In this document: piece after piece, positions 34,801 to 43,437 of the stretch
Layout of the letters: each line of letters opens with the position of its first letter
Position numbering within the stretch: position 1 is the stretch's first letter
Program-made: the position numbers and the translations under genes
DNA from: Parelaphostrongylus tenuis
Taxonomy: Eukaryota; Nematoda; Chromadorea; Rhabditida; Metastrongylidae
NCBI GenBank assembly: GCA_019055375.1
Contig: JAHQIW010006935.1
Span: 1-64,000 of the forward strand
Reading direction: 5' to 3'
DNA length: 64,000 nucleotides
Notes under the pieces: generated by a model
Databases searched by the model: none
Told to the model about the DNA's origin: nothing
What the model saw: the letters and a program-made list of their open reading frames with translations, nothing else

Positions 34801-37800
34801 CAGCTAGTCGAAGTTCCAACGATGGAGTTTCTTACTCAGCAGAGAAGCATAAAAATATCATGATTCGAAGTTCACAGATGAAACCTTTAGTTAGCAACCG
34901 TGAAATCATTCTGTCAGTGCGTTCGTCCATAAAAGCTCACAAAATGGCTGTAATCTGAATGATTTGTTTTCAGATGTCATTCGAACTGGCGGCACTTCTT
35001 TCGTTTATCTCGTTTTCTTCTAACCGTCCTCCTGGAGGCCTCCTTCGGGACCGTTCCCGTCTTCTCGAAGGGCACTTTAATATTCATCATGTTCGCTTGT
35101 TGTGCTCAGTATATGGCCGAGCCCTCAGTGTTTATTATACGACTGATATTTCTCTGAGTCTCGACTGGATCCGAAGGTTCAAGAGTCAAGAATGTCTTGG
35201 TGTTGATAATGCCGTTCCATCTTTATAACATATTCTATCTTGAGAAGCTGTCCTCAGTTTTTCGGTGTGATTACGGTAGCTATACGTGTTTTGCATAGTA
35301 GAAAGCTGAAGGAGATTTTTTATACTGGATACTTGAGCGTTTAGATGGGATCCAACGACTCCGCTGGTGGTCTTTTTAGAGACCCTAATACCTCGTGAAC
35401 TTCCCGTTACTTTTTGGTCAGTTCTTCTCCGTGGTCATTTATGTTCATCTCAAGGTTTCGCTATGGGTGTCCGTATGTTTTTCTCAATCGGTCATCTATT
35501 TGTCTTTAACCCACACCTCCGATAATTGTAGTACTTCCCAGCTAATCCATAATTACATTGAAAAAGATTGCTTCGTTTGGCTCTGCGGGCATTATTCTGA
35601 TTTTCGGTATAATACTTATGTATACTACTGTTTTTATCACCTTGCTTATGATGCAGGAAATTTTTTTCTTTCTAAGAGGAAACTAAACTAGTACTAAAAA
35701 TTGATGTCTGACATTGATAAGTGAATTGTAAAACGGTAGACGCTGTACTGCGGCGACTCACTACTTCAAATAAGCCGTAGTACTGTAATCTCAAGACCTT
35801 GGTTGGGCATTGGATTTTTTACCACGAAACTAAGACGAATTGATCCTGAAATAACTATGATTGTGATTTAGCTCATACCAGAGATTTCTGCCTAGCTGTT
35901 AGAAGGATAGACCTGCTCGGAGTACTCTGATGTAGTTTGAGGCTTTGTAGTTGCTTATTGATGTGTCCTGATGCCAGGGATCAGTTTGCTTCATATCTAG
36001 TGGCATCATGAATTGAGGAGAAAGTAAGTAGTATTAGTTGAATTTTTTTTCAGGAATTTCTTCGTCATGAAAGCAGATTAGGAATGTTATTTTGAAGTGA
36101 TATTGATCTGAGCTTTTGAGTTATTTAGGTAATGCCATCTTGTCTCTATCGAAATACCATAGTTTCGAGACATTATATTTTTTAGGGGACTTTTAAAAAT
36201 ATTCGTTCAAGTTATTTCAAAGTTTACTTCACAAAAACTACTTTGTCTTCCTGTTTGCCTGCGGCATTTGGACTAGTAGCTTTTGTCACTTTGTACGTAA
36301 TTTGATTTGAAACGGTGTAAATGAAAGAGTAACTAACTTCGACTCAAGCTCTTCAGCGTTAATTAGTTTACGAACTTGGATAGTATCAACCATGAAGAAT
36401 CAGAAATATCGGTTGAAGACACTTTTTGAGCGTTCAGATTTACGAATCCTTTAGCGTAGACATGTTTAGGCTATTATTTAGAGAATCGCGGCATGAAGTA
36501 CACCTCACTGAATCCATTTGAGTTCATGCATAAAAAGTAATACCGATAAACTAAATGTCAAGAAAAACGTTTCAGTGACACGCACTCAACATAGTGTGCT
36601 TTAGAATAAATCAGGATTAGATAAAGTTTCATAAGTGTGATGAGAAAATAAATGTTCCGAGTCAGTCTTCATTATCGTTGGAATACTTATTTCTAATGTT
36701 GTAATTGTGGACCATGCAATTTGCCTCTCATTTGTATAGGCAGGATGGTAGACCTGGTCACGAGATTGTACGGAAAATCATATCCATAGAAGTGACATTT
36801 TTTGAGCACTGAGCTCCATACGCTCAGTTATGTTTTACATGATATAAAGTTTTATTTTGGCGCTAATATACATGAAGATTAGAAAGTTCGTGAGCACAAT
36901 GATCTGTGTTCTGTACATTTTGAAAAAGTAAAGCTGTTCCTATCTTAGTATTGTCTGCAAATTTGCCTTTATTGATAGACTAGACTATTTGGCTCTTTCG
37001 TACATGAAATTCTATATATGCATGTTTATGTACGCGCATATAGGTGTATACATGTACATGCCGGCTGTGTCCATATTGTCGGTCACAGTCTGGATAAACA
37101 GATTTATATATACAGATCTTTTCAGAGCTATTCTACTGAAATATGGTGTAGTAATGCAAATCTACAATCTCAAAAAAGACATCAATAAATTGAAGTCTCG
37201 TGCCGCGTAGTGGTTGAAGCAAATTTGTAATAATTGTGTGGTCTTTGGTTCTATCCCACTCCCTGCTCTATGCAATTTTTTTGCCCTAATTTAGTTGGTG
37301 ACTTGGTGTCAGACTTCTCGGGAATAATGAAAACACTGACTTGATATGTAAACCCTCGCAAATCGTTGTAGATGCCAAATAGTCAATCATTTCTGCGATG
37401 TTAATGGAGTTGAATGGATAGTGCATTTCTAGAGGTTTGATTGATGTCAAGCGCTTCAGTGTTCCTATTAATGAGTTATCTTGCAAAATTCAAGATCATT
37501 TGTAAGAACAGAATATCTTTTCATTTCAAGTGCTTTTTTTACTTTTTTTTGTAAAATTATTGAGAGCTTCCTCTATCAGAGCTCTCCTTTAATTATTTAT
37601 TTTTATTACTCTTATTTTTTATTTTTTTTATTTCAGTTCACATGAAAGCATAATAATCTTGTATTTAGTTGATTATTCGCTTATACACTTTTGAAGAAAC
37701 TGCCAGTGAAGCGAAACTTGTTTCAAAGTGCCTGAAATATGCTACTCGGCGATTCGATGAACAGGGAATTATGCTACTTAGGGGACAAAATGGAGCTCAT

Positions 37801-40800
37801 AACAGTATTTTAGGTGATAATCCAAAACGAATTCGAGAGGATTTTGTAGAAGTGGATGTGGACGTTATTGACATACCACCAGGTAAGTTTTTTCTGAAGT
37901 TCTACTGTAGCGTTAAAAGAAGAATGGATCACCACTGATAAAACGCTTGTAAATCTTCTGCGATCCACTGCAGGTCGATGGCGAGTGGTAACGTCTCATG
38001 TGCCTGAGCGTCGTTTCATGATTGTCAAATTTGCGACAAATAATGAAATATCGGTGAGATCTTCTTTACTGATAAAATCCGGAGAATCTAGTAGCTTATG
38101 GATGTTGTCTTTTACACTTTCTAGATTGAGTTGTTGGATGTTCCTTTTTTCACTCTTCTTTTTGTCATGTTAACCTTGATTTTCCAATTTTCATTTACAG
38201 GAGGCTCGAAAACTCATCTCTACAAGTGAAAATGATGGTGCTCGTAAACGAAAAAAAGAAGTAGATGACCAAGGTTATTTAATAGTATGGTCTTCGTGCC
38301 AGAAATGTAACAGTGGTTCTTAATTTCTTCCAATAATGTATCATGTGATATTTTGCAGGTTTCACATATTTGTGGTCATCAAAGGTGAAAGTACGACCTG
38401 GTTTGAATGTTTTCGACGAAAAAGGCAACGAACTGGAATGGGATTATGAGCATGACACTCGGTGAGACTGAGTTGTGCTCAGAGATTGTTTTGAGAGTGC
38501 TACTTTGAAATTTAATTTCAAAGAAAAAAATTCGAAATTAAACTTTAACCAAAAAATGAAAGCTTTTCCTTTCAGAGCTGGATCATTGGGTGCTCTCTGG
38601 TGTAATTCGAATTTTAGAACAACCTCTTTCTATGTTTTACTTTGCTGTAGTGTATATTCAGGCCATGACAGACACTATTTCTTTGATTTTTGCCCCCTAA
38701 CGATCGACAACTGTCTCCAGTGAAGTAGTCTTTGATTTCCATTAGCTACGTTTTAATGGTCTGTTGGTACTTAGAAATGCAAAATTTTTGCAATAAATTA
38801 GAGAAGTGTATTAACAGAATTTGAAATAACAGATGACATACGGATTTCGCTCTACCACAAATATCTTTACGAATAGGAAAAGGTTCCAGTAAATGTGTTA
38901 GTGTCTTTATATGTTTGAAAAGAACACGTGTGGCCCAGTGGTTAGAGGAGTTCTACAGTGGCAAGGAGTTCTGATTTTCATTCTATAAATGAGTTAAACC
39001 ACACGCACTAGGCCTCGTGTAGGCAAATTAGTTCACGACTAATTTAGGCAGACAAAAAACATGCAGCGGTATACTTTAGTATTGAAATTTCCAGTAAAGA
39101 TCTTAAGCATTCTTATGCCGTGTTTCCAGATTTTATGATGTTGATGATCCAAACATTTTCCAAAATAAGCGCGATAAGCTACCGGATTACACTTATTCAG
39201 GAGCGCCTCAAGCAAAAGTTGTCAAGGTAAGTGTTATTTGAAGGTGATCTTTTCTGACTTCAACCCTCTTAACTACTTAGACGCATTTGAATTGCACGCA
39301 CCTAGATAGCCCTACTAAATATGAATCGGTCGTATATCTCTACCAAGAGTTTAGACTTGATTTCAATAAATTCTGAAATTCACCATCCTAATTAAATCGT
39401 AAAGTTATCGGATTAACGAGACATGTATTCAGCACTTTTACGCTTTTCTTCGTCAATATCTCAATTTGTCGCTAAGCTTAGACGTCGTCATTACAAATAT
39501 TTACTGTAACTATTGTTTTTGCGGTTTCCCCTCATCACGAAACTTTTATGATACGAGTGCAGTGCCCTCAGCAGCTGTTTTTTTTTTCTTAATCTCGCAA
39601 TGTTGATCATCGTAGGTGTCGTATCGAATTGAATTGAGTAGAGTAGAGCTTTGCATGGATGAAATAGCGTCCTCAGCACTGAAGTCATCCAGAATCTTAG
39701 AGGGAGCCTAATTCTAAAATGATTTTGAAGATATCAAAACCCACACAAACGATAGGTATGATACATAATTGCAACATCTTATCCTATGCTTATCGATGAA
39801 TTAAGGTACTTATATCCATTAAGCGGTCCAATCAAAATGGAGACTGAATGTTTTTTTTCCTTTAATCATCCTCTTCTATTTTTTAACACTTAAGGTTCCA
39901 GTTGAGTTGATCTGCACGTAAATGTTGCCATAATGATGACATCTTTATACTTTGAATCAACATATCTTTCTTGCGCTGTGAACTTTATTGGTTTAAGTAA
40001 AAAGTTCTAAAATGCGTCAATTTCTGCTTACAGAATAAAAGCACTTTTGTTTTTACATGATTAATTCCTATTTTCTGGAGCCCATCAAATATATTCAATG
40101 CACTTTTTTTCGTGGAGACTCGCATTTCGAGAATGAAAGCGATTGAGCAAGAGATATTTCGTCCATTAGAACACAATGATGTCTCCAGTGTATTATTAAT
40201 GTTCATGACGCTTGGGATTCCGTATGAAAATTTGGGAATTCAAATCTTGTTTTTTTTTCTCAGGAAAACTTCTATTTCAAAAGGGCTTAAAAATCAAATA
40301 GCAGTCTCAAGAAATCTTACTGTTTACTCTAGAAAGCCCGAGTCAGATCTAGCAGTTTCATCTGTCTCAATTATATGTTTCACTTTTTGAGTATTTAACT
40401 TTTAGCAAAATCATCAGCATTTTGTGAAAAGCCAGTTTTGGAACCTGAATGATAAATTGGGTCTTATATGACTACATATCAATTGGTCATACTAAGATCA
40501 TATATCAGTTCACTGTTATATGCACTATGTACCCTATGGAGGAGTTCGTGCTAGTTATCCGTAATGAGTGTAGAAGATTAAAAGAACAAAACGGCTCTGA
40601 AGAAGGCGATACCACCGTAACGTCAGCCATTATTTTATTGCAGTGAGTGATTCGATAGATTCCAATATTGACAAGCTCGCTTCTGCTCATCAAGAATTTC
40701 ACTGAATTATTCCTTCTATTGTGACGTTGATGGATAGTCGCTTTTGAGAAGCTTCGACATCGTCCTCAGAATCGTAAAGGATGATATATCAAATTCTTTG

Positions 40801-41812
40801 TTTGTCCATCTATTTTTCATTCTATTGTTCGCAAAGTCGCGCCTTTTATATTCAACAAGAGACTTCTTGAATATTCTGCAGTGCAATACAGCATGATGTA
40901 GTGCTCTCAGAAGCTGAGTTAACTTACCGTCAAAGTCGTCTTATAGGCAGGGAAAGTTTTTAGTATCATTGTTTAATTTCTGTTCAATCAATAACAACGA
41001 ACAAAACTGAGTAGTATATTCGTCATTGTGGTATTTGGAAGACTAAAAGCATAGTGTCAACATACGACTTTTGCGATCTAACATCTGTTAAACACAGCAT
41101 TCCGACATTTGTTGAAGATCAATGGTTCATTTGGGAATCGTCGAGTTCTCATTGGATCATTAAAAACTCTTTTGAACTCATTTAATCTCCTTTATTTTTT
41201 CTTCATTTCTTTTTGGGGTTGTCATAAATTCACAACGTAATTAATTTTTAGGGACGTGGTGCGAAAAAAGGATCGCTTTTATATAGTGGCAGTGGTAATA
41301 CGCTAGCCTCTGATGAATTAGATCTTTCAGAAGTGTAAGTTGTATGTTATGATTGAGTATTTGTGTACTTTGAGATCACTTCAGCAACCATGAAGGAATC
41401 GATCGCCGCTTAGAAATTAGGAAAATTTTTTGGTTCAGAATCTCGTAGTTCTTGTAAACTTGCGCTTTATGTTCCTAAATTAATCTATAATTAGATGATA
41501 GCTTATTATATCGACGGTCATAATTTCTTTTTTGATGGATATTATGGTGATGAATAGTGCAATTCGATTATGCGAAAACAACATTTTGTAACCCTGAATT
41601 TGTTTCTCATTATCGATCGCAAGAATCTTTGATCAGTAATTCACAAACGCTTCAGAAGGCGCCGTCGCTTAGCTTCTCGTCTTGCTATATGTGGTGATGA
41701 CGATGAAGAGGAGGAGGAGGATGAAGTATGGAACGAGCGGACAGCATCTCCAACACCGCAACCTTGGGATCGTCCAAAAGGCCGGCTAGCTAATCGAGTC
41801 ACGCGAGAGTGA
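20670..41812 (+). CDS. ncbp-3: NCBP3-like nuclear cap-binding protein, 13-exon gene (span)
   Basis: Exons: 20670-20723, 21062-21130, 21232-21303, 24676-24794, 26097-26187, 28316-28450 (or 28463), 37669-37882, 37974-38053, 38201-38273, 38359-38461, 39130-39226, 41252-41334, 41656-41812. Phases agree at every junction except exon 6/7, which has two possible joins. The product is ~448 aa. An atypical RRM spans residues ~88-135 (VVFVKGTDDMTSYDV, FAEYHP, DKTSC). An acidic 'DGELTDSDGEEEEGQ' tract follows, then 'RRFMIVKFATNNE' near 263-276 and an acidic tail 'DDDEEEEEDE'. Human NCBP3 (about 620 aa) has the same order (GVDEMSTQDV, FKEYPP, DDTSC, EEGEVED, RLFMRFATKDDK), compared from memory. NCBP3 binds the m7G cap and partners NCBP1 in mRNA export. 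Intron 6 is 9.2 kb, so a missed exon there is possible. Confidence 0.72.
21062..21130 (+). CDS. ncbp-3: NCBP3-like exon 2
   Basis: Acceptor gttacag, 23 fully open codons (PVIVNECRPTEKLFG, then ITRRHVAE), donor gtattt. Phase 0 at both ends. The following intron is only 101 nt, which ties it firmly to exon 3. Confidence 0.6.
21232..21303 (+). CDS. ncbp-3: NCBP3-like exon 3
   Basis: Acceptor catttgtag, 24 codons (ATELAQDPYGNNTNG, then LEYDRDQKI). The proposed donor gttaat is weak. The frame stays open for another 19 codons, so the 3' end is the least certain in the 5' half of the gene. Phase 0/0 fits exon 4. Confidence 0.5.
21430..21580. repeat. ~86 bp tandem duplication
   Basis: 'actcatataggccaaattta' and 'ctacatcagcggtttgtgaa' in copy 1 recur 86 bp later as 'actcatataggctaatttct' and 'ctacatcggcggtttgtgaa'. 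It lies inside intron 3. Confidence 0.8.
22465..22502. repeat. (GTC)n/(GTT)n trinucleotide microsatellite
   Basis: About seven GTC units running into three or four GTT units, intronic. Confidence 0.85.
23305..23400. repeat. (GT)n and (AT)n microsatellites
   Basis: A GT run, then a TA run, then a second GT patch. The open frames crossing them are artefacts. Confidence 0.9.
23585..23640. repeat. (GAC)n / (GGAC)n microsatellite
   Basis: Repeats of GAC/GAT followed by three GGAC units, intronic. Confidence 0.85.
24676..24794 (+). CDS. ncbp-3: NCBP3-like exon 4 (start of RRM)
   Basis: Acceptor gatttcag; 39 codons plus two bases; donor gtgctt. It encodes LSQKDIDCLYRQLRVTKE and then VRVVFVKGTDDMTSYDVE. 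The G-x-D-[DE]-M-[ST]-[ST]-x-D-V signature is the RNP2/helix 1 region of the NCBP3 RRM. The two leftover bases AA join G from exon 5 to give lysine. Confidence 0.75.
24795..26096 (+). other. Intron 4 of the NCBP3-like gene
   Basis: 1.3 kb, AT-rich. Overlapping short frames at 25401-25665 show no domain. No element recognised. Confidence 0.5.
26097..26187 (+). CDS. ncbp-3: NCBP3-like exon 5 (rest of RRM)
   Basis: Acceptor tactttag; one base completes the previous codon; 30 codons to a perfect donor gtaagt. The peptide IFAEYHPCRVEIVDKTSCLM then SFASRADCVR aligns position by position with the NCBP3 segment FKEYPPAHIEWLDDTSC. This exon is the strongest support for the family call. Confidence 0.78.
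26295..26400 (-). mobile_element. Fragment of a family B fold-back (tRNA-like module)
   Basis: 'agtgctgtgcaaaaacattt', 'gaattcgaacccaggtctca' and 'gctaaccgttacaccacact' match the minus-orientation module of the other copies. The TIRs are absent. Confidence 0.5.
27127..27405 (-). repeat. Dispersed repeat with conserved peptide-like segment
   Basis: The minus-strand frame reads VEARISKTKAFEQAVFRPLE and then QDDVHKCTAGAYNNQNF. A diverged plus-strand copy at 40090-40260 reads VETRISRMKAIEQEIFRPLE then HNDV, and a third fragment lies near 15400. Several base differences leave the peptide similar. It could be an old retroelement or a pseudogene family. Function not recognised. Confidence 0.45.
28316..28463 (+). 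CDS. ncbp-3: NCBP3-like exon 6 (acidic tract)
   Basis: Acceptor gaatcacag directly before ATG ATG; phase 0 continues from exon 5. Encodes MMIGMTKPLRRFRATREAED and then GELTDSDGEEEEGQIKLEKGDD. This matches the NCBP3 run from ALINM to EAEEGEVEDE. Donor choices: gtggct after 28450 (phase 0, fits exon 7 at 37669) or gttcgt after 28463 (phase 1, would need acceptor 37696). The ATG after the acceptor could mislead gene finders into calling a separate short gene starting here. Confidence 0.7.
31555..31670 (-). other. Coding-like block beside the (CA)n tract
   Basis: On the minus strand the block downstream of the (GT)n tract has G+C-rich codons in two frames. One reads ASAVPSEQTSSGRQFTV and ends at a donor-like tcgtgg|gtgaag. 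The other reads GSIRADVERKTIHGVPN. The upstream acceptor would be formed by the GT repeat end 'gttgag'. Not recognised; low support. Confidence 0.15.
31671..31815. repeat. (CA)n microsatellite
   Basis: About 145 bp of CA dinucleotides with a few interruptions. It accounts for all the H/T-rich and C/V-rich open frames on both strands here. Confidence 0.97.
34620..34704 (-). CDS. Orphan exon candidate on the minus strand (unassigned)
   Basis: Minus strand: acceptor ttttcaag, one base, then 28 open codons (EDDRQSPIPEDCVASYRFLF, then ESVCVFVQ) ending at a strong donor cag|gtacga. Codons are G/C-ending, unlike the surrounding AT-rich intron. The peptide is not recognised. If real, a gene is nested antisense inside intron 6 of the NCBP3-like gene. 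A plus-strand frame over the same block is also open, so strand is not proven. Confidence 0.3.
34974..35230. other. GC-richer coding-like block, strand and frame undecided
   Basis: It begins right after a textbook + strand acceptor (tttgttttcag). One + frame gives a hydrophobic, membrane-like peptide (FLLTVLLEASFGTVPVFSKG, then TLIFIMFACCAQYM) with mostly C-ending codons. Another + frame is open for 89 codons. A minus frame reads IKVPFEKTGTVPKEA, then a basic tail and a stop. No donor fits cleanly. It could be an exon of a transporter-like pseudogene or a relic; not assigned. Confidence 0.2.
35353..35500 (+). other. Second coding-like block downstream of 34974
   Basis: After acceptor tctttttag (about 35378) a frame reads TLIPRELPVTFWSVLLRG and then HLCSSQGFAMGVRMFF, with a stop near 35520. 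A different frame is open for 98 codons. It may belong with the block at 34974. No family recognised. Confidence 0.15.
37195..37460 (+). mobile_element. Degenerate SINE, family A
   Basis: Head 'cgtgccgcgtagtggttgaa' and 'tctttggttctatccc'. Body 'ttggtgtcagacttctcggg' and 'actgacttgatatgtaaacc'. 3' end 'ttgatgtcaagcgc'. It sits 200 bp before exon 7. Confidence 0.55.
37669..37882 (+). CDS. ncbp-3: NCBP3-like exon 7
   Basis: Acceptor cttgtatttag (stop codon TAG overlaps it, so the exon cannot start earlier in frame); 71 codons plus one base; donor gtaagt. Contains FEETASEAKLVSKCLKYATR, ILGDNPKRIREDFVEVDVD and IDIPPG. If exon 6 ends at 28463, the acceptor would instead be 37696. Confidence 0.72.
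37974..38053 (+). CDS. ncbp-3: NCBP3-like exon 8
   Basis: Acceptor cactgcag, donor gtgaga. Encodes RWRVVTSHVPERRFMIVKFA then TNNEIS, the core that parallels NCBP3 'RLFMRFATKDDK'. The 91 nt intron before it is flanked by perfect splice sites. Confidence 0.78.
38201..38273 (+). CDS. ncbp-3: NCBP3-like exon 9
   Basis: Acceptor tcatttacag; 24 codons plus one base (EARKLISTSENDGARKRKKE, then VDDQ). The donor gttatt is weak, but phase 1 agrees with exon 10. Confidence 0.68.
38359..38461 (+). CDS. ncbp-3: NCBP3-like exon 10
   Basis: Acceptor tattttgcag, donor gtgaga. Encodes FTYLWSSKVKVRPGLNVFDE then KGNELEWDYEHDT. Phase 1 in, phase 2 out. Confidence 0.72.
38462..39129 (+). other. Intron 10, with a tRNA-like SINE head
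   Basis: A tRNA-like segment at 38930-38995 ('gtgtggcccagtggttagag') resembles the family A head in plus orientation, without a clear body. Confidence 0.4.
39130..39226 (+). CDS. ncbp-3: NCBP3-like exon 11
   Basis: Acceptor gtttccag, donor gtaagt. Encodes FYDVDDPNIFQNKRDKLPDY then TYSGAPQAKVVK. Confidence 0.72.
39227..41251 (+). other. Intron 11 (2.0 kb), with a dispersed repeat copy
   Basis: Holds the plus-strand copy of the coding-like repeat (about 40090-40260; VETRISRMKAIEQEIFRPLE). The rest is AT-rich with no supported feature. Confidence 0.45.
41252..41334 (+). CDS. ncbp-3: NCBP3-like exon 12
   Basis: Acceptor aatttttag, donor gtaagt. Encodes GRGAKKGSLLYSGSGNTLAS then DELDLSE, with two bases carried into exon 13. 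Confidence 0.72.
41656..41812 (+). CDS. ncbp-3: NCBP3-like exon 13 (stop codon)
   Basis: Acceptor cgcttcag; encodes RRRRLASRLAICGDDDEEEE then EDEVWNERTASPTPQPWDRP and ends GRLANRVTRE with TGA at 41810-41812. The basic-then-acidic order parallels the long Glu run in vertebrate NCBP3. The C-terminus is shorter than in vertebrates. Confidence 0.75.
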
Positions 41813-41839
41813 GCCGTGCTCGAGTTATTGTATGATGAG

Positions 41840-42945
41840 TATCTTCTTTTGTTTAGCCGCTCCGAGGTGTTATTGATATTATTTATTAAATATCATTGAA
41901 GCATATAACAATACAGCTAATAATGCAGCATGACTATTACAACAGTCGTGATGGCTTACGTTTTGGCAAGGTTCTCCATCTTCAAAGCCTGGAAAGGTCA
42001 AATTGATTCGTAAATTATTAATGCAAAGGCCTTCATAACCCAGCAGAAAAACGTAAGAAATAAATTTTTGGGTCGCATACGAAAAAATTTCTTTTAAAAA
42101 ACACTCACGGCTTAGATGTTTTGGTCCTTCAACTAATCACTGAAACCTACCACTTGGAGTATGTGCTTATGTGAGACTGTGCCTGGCTCAGGCCGGGAAT
42201 ATTAGCCTGAGGTATGGTGCAAGGCCACGCGTTAATATGAGGCTCTCCTCTTTGTGGTTCATTTTTTGGGCCTTTGCTATGTATCCAAAAGGCTTCCAAA
42301 GTTTTACGCGTAGATGTTTTTGATTCCTGTGCAAGGACCGTGAATTTAACGTCAAAATCTGCTCCTCTATGCTTTTGTTCCTTATGCTTGTCTAGTGGGG
42401 TGTCTGGGTCGGAGTTACGTTTTGACGTTGAATTCACGGTCCTTGCACAGGAATCAAAAACATCTACGCGTAAAACTTTGGGATCCTTTTGAATACATAG
42501 CAAAGGCCCAAACATGAACAGCAAAGAGGAGTGCCTCATATTAATGCGTGACCTTGCACCATACCTCAGGTTAATATTCCCGGCCTAAGCCAGGCACATT
42601 CTCACATAAGCACAGACTCTAAGTGGCAGGTCTTCAATGATTAGTTGAAAGACCAAAACATCGAAGCGGTGACAGTTTTTAAAATGAGGTTTTCTCCTAT
42701 GCGACCCGAAAATTCATTTCTTACATTTTCTGCTGAGGTTATGAAAGCCTTTGATTTAATAATTTACGAATCAATATGACATTTTCAGGCTCTGAAGATG
42801 ACGAACCTTGCCGAAACATAAGCCATCACAACTATTGCAATATTCATGCTGCTTTATCAACTGTTTTGTGATATGCTTCGCTGATATCCAATAAATAATA
42901 TCAATAAAACCTCGGAGCGGTTATAACAGAAGAAGAGACTCTTTA
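41840..42945. mobile_element. 1.1 kb near-perfect palindrome in the NCBP3-like 3' UTR or 3' flank
   Basis: The left arm opens with 'agccgctccgaggtgttatt' (41855) and the right arm closes with 'cctcggagcggttataacag' (42910-42929). Pairing continues inward through 'catgactattacaacagtcg' with its complement near 42815-42845, to 'tgaatttaacgtcaaaatct' with 'ttttgacgttgaattcacgg'. The loop is about 50 nt near 42390. Both arms carry a hammerhead-like CTGAAGA..GAAAC end motif (right arm 42792-42817). AATAAA occurs only in the right arm (42891, 42903); ATTAAA lies at 41885. The ~130 and ~72 codon frames inside are palindrome by-products. Confidence 0.88.
41885..41890 (+). promoter_or_regulatory. Candidate poly(A) signal ATTAAA
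   Basis: First plausible polyadenylation hexamer after the stop codon, 73 nt downstream, already inside the left arm of the palindrome. Confidence 0.3.
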
Positions 42946-43390
42946 TTCAAACTATGCCGAGGTTAATAGATAGTCGGTCTGGGATTTATTGTATGATGTA
43001 CGGGAACACCGAATACATCTGTTTGTTTTGGTAAACTGGCATTACTAATTGTTGTAACGTGCACAAAGTTGTGAAATTCTTTGTTTTTATCATGTGCACT
43101 TTCATCAGCCGTCATTTTATTGTTCCAACATAAATATGTAATCTTGTACTTTTCTGAGTTTGGTTCAGATTTTTTTCGCCGTTGAAAATTACAAGCTGGG
43201 TGTTCCTGAGTATTTTACGGTGATGGGACTTTATTGAAATACGTCGCTAAAATTACTTTTCTTCAAGATCTCCTTTTGTGTCAGTATCCAAGCTTATGGC
43301 TTAAGCCTTATAGATCTTTCTAAATTGATATTCTGCTACGTGCAATCACAGCGTGGTTGGCGAACACTAAAATCGTATTATTACCTTCGA
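42946..43390. other. Intergenic spacer
   Basis: A 13-bp direct repeat of the sequence just left of the palindrome ('ttattgtatgatg', 41825) occurs near 42987. Otherwise nothing supported. Confidence 0.4.
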
Positions 43391-43394
43391 TATA

Positions 43395-43396
43395 CA

Positions 43397-43436
<40 letters not shown>
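43395..43436. repeat. (TA)n microsatellite
   Basis: Nearly pure TA run. Confidence 0.9.

Positions 43437-43437
<1 letters not shown>

Larger units (their letters stand above)
28464..37668 (+). other. Intron 6 of the NCBP3-like gene (9.2 kb)
   Basis: A very long intron. It holds an A/T-rich background, a large (CA)n tract at 31671-31815, a possible minus-strand exon at 34620-34704, coding-like blocks at 34974-35230 and 35353-35500, and a degenerate SINE at 37195-37460. One or more small exons of the host gene may be hidden here. Confidence 0.4.

Noticed and set aside
42147..42539. 130-codon minus frame and 72-codon plus frame
   Set aside because: Both lie in the palindrome and are mirror readings of the same arm sequence.
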